DNA from: Desulfobacula sp.
GTDB taxonomy: Bacteria > Desulfobacterota > Desulfobacteria > Desulfobacterales > Desulfobacteraceae
Direction of reading: 5' to 3'
DNA: 8,589 bases
Assembly: GCA_027858355.1 (NCBI GenBank)
Contig: JAQICW010000112.1
Span: 1-8,589, forward strand
Below are positions 5,405 through 8,589 of this stretch, one piece after another. A program made the translations under genes and the position numbers. Each line of letters starts with the position of its first letter. Position 1 is the first letter of the stretch. The notes under the pieces are model-generated. The model was not told the DNA's origin and did no database searches. It saw only the letters and a program-made list of their open reading frames with translations.

Positions 5405-5881
5405 TTATTTTAATGGTAACAACAGTGTGTTGGTTATCTGTAGACTTATCTCAAAACCATGTCTGAGATAAAACGCCCCAGCTTTTTCGTTAAGTGTATG
5501 AACGATGAGAACACGAGCGCCAACTTGTTCAGAAACGTTAATTGAGCGCGCGAGCGCATCCTTGAGCAATCCTTGACCAATTCCTGATCCCTGGTAACGA
5601 CGGTCAACAGCCAGACGTCCGAGAACCAGTGCCGGGATAGGATTGGGCATATTTCTTCTGATTCGCCCTGGTGCATCCCCGCGACCTATACTTCCCGCGG
5701 CAATTGCGTAGTAACCTACTACTTGATTGCCATCACAGACCACATAAGTGCGCGAGCCACCGCTGTAGTCATTTTTTAGAGCACGACGAATTAACCATTC
5801 ATTGATCAAGCCAACCAAGCAATCGAAACCGGATATTTGATGGTCCCGGGTTAAGGGCACCGGTGATTTCAATCTTCCCAT
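5405..5881 (-). CDS. GNAT acetyltransferase toxin (TacT/AtaT-like)
   Basis: This 158-residue GNAT protein matches the TA-linked acetyltransferases that transfer an acetyl group from acetyl-CoA to the amino acid on charged tRNA and so stop translation. Visible signatures are GFDCLVGLINEWLIRRALKN (18-37), SRTYVVCDGNQVVGYYAIAAGS (43-64), RRNMPNPIPALVLGRLAVDRRYQGSGIG (75-102; the RRYQGSGIG segment is the acetyl-CoA pyrophosphate loop) and AGAFYLRHGFE (134-144; Y138 is the expected catalytic Tyr). The length is normal and nothing is missing. The ATG lies in the antitoxin gene with a 13-base overlap. Parts of this gene reach roughly 48-57% GC by hand count, above most neighbours, which hints at separate acquisition. 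The tRNA target cannot be told from sequence. Confidence 0.93.
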   Translation of the reverse strand: MGRLKSPVPLTRDHQISGFDCLVGLINEWLIRRALKNDYSGGSRTYVVCDGNQVVGYYAIAAGSIGRGDAPGRIRRNMPNPIPALVLGRLAVDRRYQGSGIGQGLLKDALARSINVSEQVGARVLIVHTLNEKAGAFYLRHGFEISLQITNTLLLPLK

Positions 5882-6159
5882 GGTGCTCTTTGAGCCAATA
5901 GTTTTTGAACAGCTTTGTTTTCATTCAATGGTACATCCAGAGCAGCCTCGAAGGCGCTAAATGATTCTTCATTCAATGCAAAGTAGCTGCGGTCACAAAG
6001 AACATGCTCTGCCTCACGACAGGCTGCTTCAAGAATAAACTCGGTCAAATTTTTATGTGTTTCCTCGCAAGCTCGATCAATCAGTTCTCGTTGAGCAGGA
6101 AACGCACGAAGATTAATAGCAGATGTGCGCCGACTTGCAGCAGTATTTTTATGACTCAT
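5869..6159 (-). CDS. DUF1778 (TacA-like) antitoxin
   Basis: The product has 96 residues from the chosen start MSHKNTAASRRTSAINLRAFPAQRELIDRACEETHKNLTEFILEAACREAEHVL. This is the DUF1778 ribbon-helix-helix domain (about 10-55): strand SAINLRA, then two helices with LTEFILEAA. The C-terminal part, with DVPLNENKAVQKLLAQRAPWED, would bind and mask the GNAT toxin. An open frame extends 22 codons upstream, but those codons lie over the promoter. GGAG eight bases before the ATG at 6159 supports the shorter form. The gene precedes the toxin and overlaps it by 13 bases. Confidence 0.92.
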   Translation of the reverse strand: MSHKNTAASRRTSAINLRAFPAQRELIDRACEETHKNLTEFILEAACREAEHVLCDRSYFALNEESFSAFEAALDVPLNENKAVQKLLAQRAPWED

Positions 6160-6193
6160 GGCTTTATCTCCAGTTAAAAATGTGTGTACATTA

Positions 6194-6222
6194 ACAATAC
6201 AAAATCGTATTGCTATTGTCAA
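6194..6222 (-). promoter_or_regulatory. Promoter and operator of the GNAT/DUF1778 operon
   Basis: On the minus strand TTGACA (6217-6222), a 17-base spacer and TATTGT (6194-6199). The inverted repeat CAATAC and GTATTG, separated by six bases (6195-6212), lies between and over the boxes, as expected for the RHH antitoxin's operator. Confidence 0.72.
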
Positions 6223-6400
6223 CACAAAGGAGGCCTTGTTTGCAGGGTGAATTTATTCTTAACAAATTCCTTTGTAAGACAAGTACTTAAGTGCCATGCA
6301 GAGCAACTGTGGTTCTTATGGAATGTGAAAAATAATGTGGCAGTAGCCAATAAAATAAATAAAATTGACTTTGTCATTTGCCAAGGCGCGTCTGTTAGCA
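6223..6400. other. Non-coding stretch with no recognised feature
   Basis: Open frames here are short, on both strands, and show no family signature. No tRNA, hairpin array or repeat was recognised. It lies between the GNAT/DUF1778 promoter and the chimeric TA remnant and may be decayed gene sequence. Confidence 0.5.
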
Positions 6401-6572
6401 TTACGATGGCTTAAATATCTTCAGTTTTAAATCTTTTATCTCTTTGAAAAGCACAGTTTGGTATATTGTCAATTTGATATATTGCCCGGTAGCGTTTCAT
6501 TCTTAATGATCTGAAGCCAGACAGCTCATCCCGCAGTCTCTTTCCAATATACGGGTTTTCATATAGTTCTCT
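6401..6572 (-). pseudogene. Chimeric remnant: relE middle fused to vapC tail
   Basis: From 6572 downwards the minus strand reads RELYENPYIGKRLRDELSGFRSLRMKRYRAIYQIDN, a clear RelE/ParE-superfamily core (L-NP--GK-L--L-GF-SLR---YR-IY-I). The N-terminus is absent because the frame begins at the repeat box GGGGTCAG. After about 6455 the RelE match ends. The next 41 bases (6449-6409) equal the 3' end of vapC at 3012-2972 with one mismatch. In the VapC frame they read FKEIKDLKLKIFKPS, stopping at 6401; in the RelE frame the stop is at 6411. Two toxin genes were thus joined and both are truncated. It is certainly non-functional as either toxin. Confidence 0.8.
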
Positions 6573-6596
6573 GACCCCGCTAACCACCCGCTAACC
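6571..6596. repeat. CTGACCCC box with duplicated neighbouring sequence
   Basis: CTGACCCC (6571-6578) followed by GCTAACC, then ACCC and GCTAACC again (to 6596). The near-identical ACCCCGCTAACC and ACCCGCTAACC repeat the tag plus C run as at 1154-1183 and 2932-2975. Confidence 0.7.
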
Positions 6597-6599
6597 GAA

Positions 6600-6622
6600 T
6601 AGTAACCCTTACAAAGTTACTA
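6600..6622. promoter_or_regulatory. Inverted repeat upstream of ATPase no. 2
   Basis: Seven-base arms TAGTAAC (6600-6606) and GTTACTA (6616-6622) around a nine-base loop. It lies about 130 bases before the ATPase start and could be an operator or a small hairpin. No T run follows, so a terminator is unlikely. Confidence 0.35.
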
Positions 6623-6640
6623 CAAATAGATATTTTTACC

Positions 6641-6669
6641 TTTACAAAAATACAAATTTTGTATATTTT
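6641..6669 (+). promoter_or_regulatory. Candidate promoter of ATPase no. 2
   Basis: TTTACA (6641-6646) and TATTTT (6664-6669) with a 17-base spacer. An inverted repeat ATACAA and TTGTAT (6650-6664) occupies the spacer and could be an operator. The region is very AT-rich, so chance matches are likely. Confidence 0.35.
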
Positions 6670-6697
6670 ATTCATTAAAAAATAAAGCAAACTACAC

Positions 6698-6725
6698 TGA
6701 ATCCAGTTAATTCATCCTGGATTCA
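6698..6725 (+). promoter_or_regulatory. 5' leader hairpin of ATPase no. 2
   Basis: Nine-base perfect arms TGAATCCAG (6698-6706) and CTGGATTCA (6717-6725) with a ten-base loop, ending 26 bases before the start codon. It would lie in the mRNA leader if transcription starts upstream. A role in mRNA stability or translation is inference. Confidence 0.45.
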
Positions 6726-6751
6726 TGTTTATGCGAAAGGTTGGATAATTA

Positions 6752-8125
6752 ATGAAACGAGCTAGTCTGGATTATCTAAAAAAATGGAAAGACAAAAAAA
6801 CGCGGAAACCGCTAATTATCAGGGGAGCCAGACAAGTCGGCAAATCTTATCTTGTCCGCTTGTTTGCCAAAGAACATGGGTTAGACCTCCTTGAAATAAA
6901 CTTTGAATTTAATGAGGATTACATCCCATGCTTTAAGTCAAAAGATCCAAAACAGATAATCACCCTGCTTGAACTGAAATCCACACAAAAAGTGGTCCCC
7001 GGCAAAACTCTTCTTTTCCTGGATGAAATACAGGCAGCCCCGGAAGTATTGGCTACTCTGCGTTATTTTTATGAAATATTACCCCGTCTACATGTCATTG
7101 CCGCAGGATCTTTATTGGAATTTGTTCTTGAAGAGCACTCATTTTCAATGCCCGTTGGCAGAATTGAATATATGCACCTGGGGCCAATGAGCTTCAAAGA
7201 ATTCCTAAATGGCATTGGCAGGCATCAACTCAGAGAATTTATTGAACAATATCAATACCCCAAAGAATTTCCTGTCGTTGTCCATGACGAATTAATGAAG
7301 ATATTTAAACTGTACCTTGCCATAGGCGGCATGCCTGAAGCGATTCAGGTATATAGCGATACAAATTCACTATTGGAAGTTGACACGATAAAACAGTCCA
7401 TTTTACTAACCTATCGGGATGATTTCAGCAAATATAAAAAAAGGGTTAATCATGTCAGGCTGCAAACCGTTTTTCAAAAACTGCCTTTGCAGATCGGCCA
7501 AAAATTAAAATATGTAAATCTGGATCAAAATGAAAAAAGTTCTGATTTAAAAAAAGCCTTACATCTTCTATCGTTAGCCAGAGTTTACTATCCTGTTTAT
7601 CATACAGCTGCAAACGGCATCCCGCTGAGGGCACAAAGCAATGAAAAAAACCAGAAACCTTTATTTTTAGATGTGGGATTGCTCACCAGAGCCTGCGGGG
7701 TCAGCTATGCTGATATTGAAATGGCTGATAAAGTGACATTAATCAATTCAGGACCTGTCTGCGAGCAATTTATCGGTCAGCACCTTCTTTATGCCAGACC
7801 CTGCTATGAGGAGCCAGAGCTTTTTTACTGGTCCAGAGAAAAAAGGCAGGCCTCTTCAGAGATTGATTATATCCTGTCCCATGGCCCCAGGATAATACCC
7901 GTGGAAGTAAAAGCAGGCAAAACTGGAACCCTTAAGTCGTTACATGTTTTTATTAAGGAAAAAGAACTTAATTATGGCGTTCGTTTTAATGCGGATATCC
8001 CTTCCTGCATTGACATCGCAACTTCTCTGCCCGGAAAACCGGTTATGTTCAGGCTGCTTTCTCTTCCCCTGTACATGGTAGAAGAATTACAAAGACTTGT
8101 AACCCTTACCTGTCAGCAGCAATAA
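6752..8125 (+). CDS. AAA-family ATPase with C-terminal DUF4143 domain (no. 2)
   Basis: The 457-residue paralogue of the gene at 3932 aligns without gaps over about the first 420 residues. A by-eye count gives about 200 identical positions, near 48%. Walker A GARQVGKS (25-32), Walker B LLFLDEIQ (87-94), AGSLLEF (118-124), SMPVGRIEY (132-140) and IGGMPEA (191-197) are all present. The DUF4143 nuclease-like motif is also conserved, with E370, D372 and E385-V-K387 at the same positions as in no. 1. The tail differs (ends LTCQQQ). The start MKRASLDYLKKW aligns with the chosen start of no. 1; ribosome binding is weak (GGA six bases upstream, AAAGG farther away). The level of divergence suggests independently acquired family members or an old duplication, not a recent tandem copy. 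No partner gene is visible beside it. Confidence 0.93.
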   Translation: MKRASLDYLKKWKDKKTRKPLIIRGARQVGKSYLVRLFAKEHGLDLLEINFEFNEDYIPCFKSKDPKQIITLLELKSTQKVVPGKTLLFLDEIQAAPEVLATLRYFYEILPRLHVIAAGSLLEFVLEEHSFSMPVGRIEYMHLGPMSFKEFLNGIGRHQLREFIEQYQYPKEFPVVVHDELMKIFKLYLAIGGMPEAIQVYSDTNSLLEVDTIKQSILLTYRDDFSKYKKRVNHVRLQTVFQKLPLQIGQKLKYVNLDQNEKSSDLKKALHLLSLARVYYPVYHTAANGIPLRAQSNEKNQKPLFLDVGLLTRACGVSYADIEMADKVTLINSGPVCEQFIGQHLLYARPCYEEPELFYWSREKRQASSEIDYILSHGPRIIPVEVKAGKTGTLKSLHVFIKEKELNYGVRFNADIPSCIDIATSLPGKPVMFRLLSLPLYMVEELQRLVTLTCQQQ

Positions 8126-8169
8126 TTAATAAATCCTTCCTATCTGCGCAAATCTGCGTCCTATTTTTT

Positions 8170-8216
8170 AATACTTTACCCCCCCCCAATAACCACAATA
8201 AGCGAAGCCTGACCCC
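8170..8216. repeat. Intergenic repeat, copy 3 (partial)
   Basis: From AATACTTTACC to GCCTGACCCC it matches the right-hand part of the copies at 1052-1160 and 2833-2938, with a nine-C run (8179-8187) and AAGCGAAG in place of AAGGAAAG. The left part with the rpn leader is missing. It ends 13 bases beyond the stop of the TumE-like gene. Confidence 0.8.
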
Positions 8217-8229
8217 GTCATTTCTTCTT

Positions 8230-8586
8230 TTAAACATGGGTGCCGCTCTGCAAAACAACTCTCATTAAGTCCTCCAAACTATTTTCAGTAGAAGACTGCA
8301 AATCCTTTTGCTCACCAATATGTCTGTGGTGCGGGAAACTCTTAATTTTTGTATGATGTGGTGCATTATCCCAACCAATTTTCAATTCGTTATCAGAATT
8401 GAGCCAATAATACCTATATTTCTTAAGAATTTTGTCAGCCCATAGTTCTGTAATACGTAAGTTAGAGCTATCCTTTAAATATAAAACAACTCGCAACATT
8501 TCTCCATCAAGTTCAACAGGAACAATACGCTCAACTGCAGATCCATATTTTTCCTCAATTTCAAGCAACCGATCAGATGCCATCAT
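8230..8586 (-). CDS. TumE/DUF6516-like protein
   Basis: The 118-residue product resembles DUF6516, a group that includes proteins annotated as TumE toxins of the TumE/TumA system. The clearest signature is KKYRYYWLNSDNELKIGWDNAPHH (54-77) followed by FPHHRHIGEQ (84-93), matching the family's YHW---G-L--RWDNAPHH---FPHHKH pattern. The N-terminal part is a plausible beta-rich fold and the C-terminus has LEDLMRVVL. Two adjacent ATG codons (8586 and 8583) are possible starts. The window ends three bases upstream, so the ribosome site, promoter and a true upstream start cannot be checked. An antitoxin partner, if any, lies outside the window or is absent, since nothing follows downstream before ATPase no. 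2. The toxin role is inferred from family and context only. Confidence 0.65.
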   Translation of the reverse strand: MMASDRLLEIEEKYGSAVERIVPVELDGEMLRVVLYLKDSSNLRITELWADKILKKYRYYWLNSDNELKIGWDNAPHHTKIKSFPHHRHIGEQKDLQSSTENSLEDLMRVVLQSGTHV

Positions 8587-8589
8587 GGT

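Noticed and set aside
6160..6225. Longer start for the DUF1778 antitoxin
   Set aside because: The extra 22 codons cover the -10 box and operator; GGAG precedes the internal ATG at the right distance.
6381..6412. Integron attC-like site (GTTAGC near the TA genes)
   Set aside because: No matching RYYYAAC partner, no imperfect palindrome of attC form, and the other module ends lack anything similar.
1052..8216. CRISPR array from the recurring repeats
   Set aside because: Copies are kilobases apart, of unequal length, and separated by genes; no regular spacers.

Overview
The window is about 8.6 kb of AT-rich bacterial DNA that reads as an accessory island, not a housekeeping locus. It holds four complete type II toxin-antitoxin (TA) modules, all on the minus strand, plus remnants of further TA genes. 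It also holds a frameshifted Rpn-family nuclease gene, two paralogous AAA-ATPase/DUF4143 genes on the plus strand, and a small TumE/DUF6516-like gene at the right edge. The mixture of TA modules, COG1373-type ATPases and intergenic GGGGTCAG-type repeats suggests a Desulfobacterota (deltaproteobacterial) genome. That is an inference from gene content and style; no phylogenetic marker is present.

Layout, left to right: (1) 83-1070, rpn-type nuclease pseudogene (minus), broken by one extra T in a T run, with a 12-base tandem repeat near its 3' end. (2) 1184-1734, RelE/ParE toxin with Phd/YefM antitoxin (minus). (3) 1862-2663, PIN/DUF3368 toxin with a ribbon-helix-helix plus UPF0175-like antitoxin (minus). 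(4) 2812-2938, a 127-base MITE-like element that looks like a deletion derivative of the rpn leader. (5) 2967-3579, VapC PIN toxin with Phd-like antitoxin (minus). (6) 3655-3747, possible remnant of a VapB-type antitoxin tail. (7) 3932-5326, AAA/DUF4143 ATPase no. 1 (plus). (8) 5405-6159, TacT-like GNAT toxin with DUF1778 antitoxin (minus). (9) 6401-6572, a chimeric remnant joining a piece of relE to the last 41 bases of a vapC. (10) 6752-8125, AAA/DUF4143 ATPase no. 2 (plus), co-linear with the first over about 420 residues. (11) 8230-8586, TumE/DUF6516-like gene (minus), whose partner would lie outside the window.

In each complete TA module the antitoxin comes first, the toxin start overlaps the antitoxin stop by 4 to 13 bases, and a sigma70-like promoter with an exact 17-base spacer lies just upstream. 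An inverted repeat sits on or between the promoter boxes, the layout expected for autoregulation by the antitoxin or the complex. The four palindromes differ, so the modules are probably regulated independently.

The most unusual structure is the intergenic repeat. The decamer GCCTGACCCC (GGGGTCAGGC when read with the minus-strand genes) lies 13 to 75 bases beyond the stop codon of every minus-strand gene or operon except rpn. At several of these junctions the gene tail next to the box is repeated in tandem together with the C run. Longer copies of the repeat contain the leader and first codons of rpn. Together this suggests a repeat family, perhaps tied to rpn or to an unseen transposase, that marks module boundaries and has helped assemble and scramble this TA-rich island.
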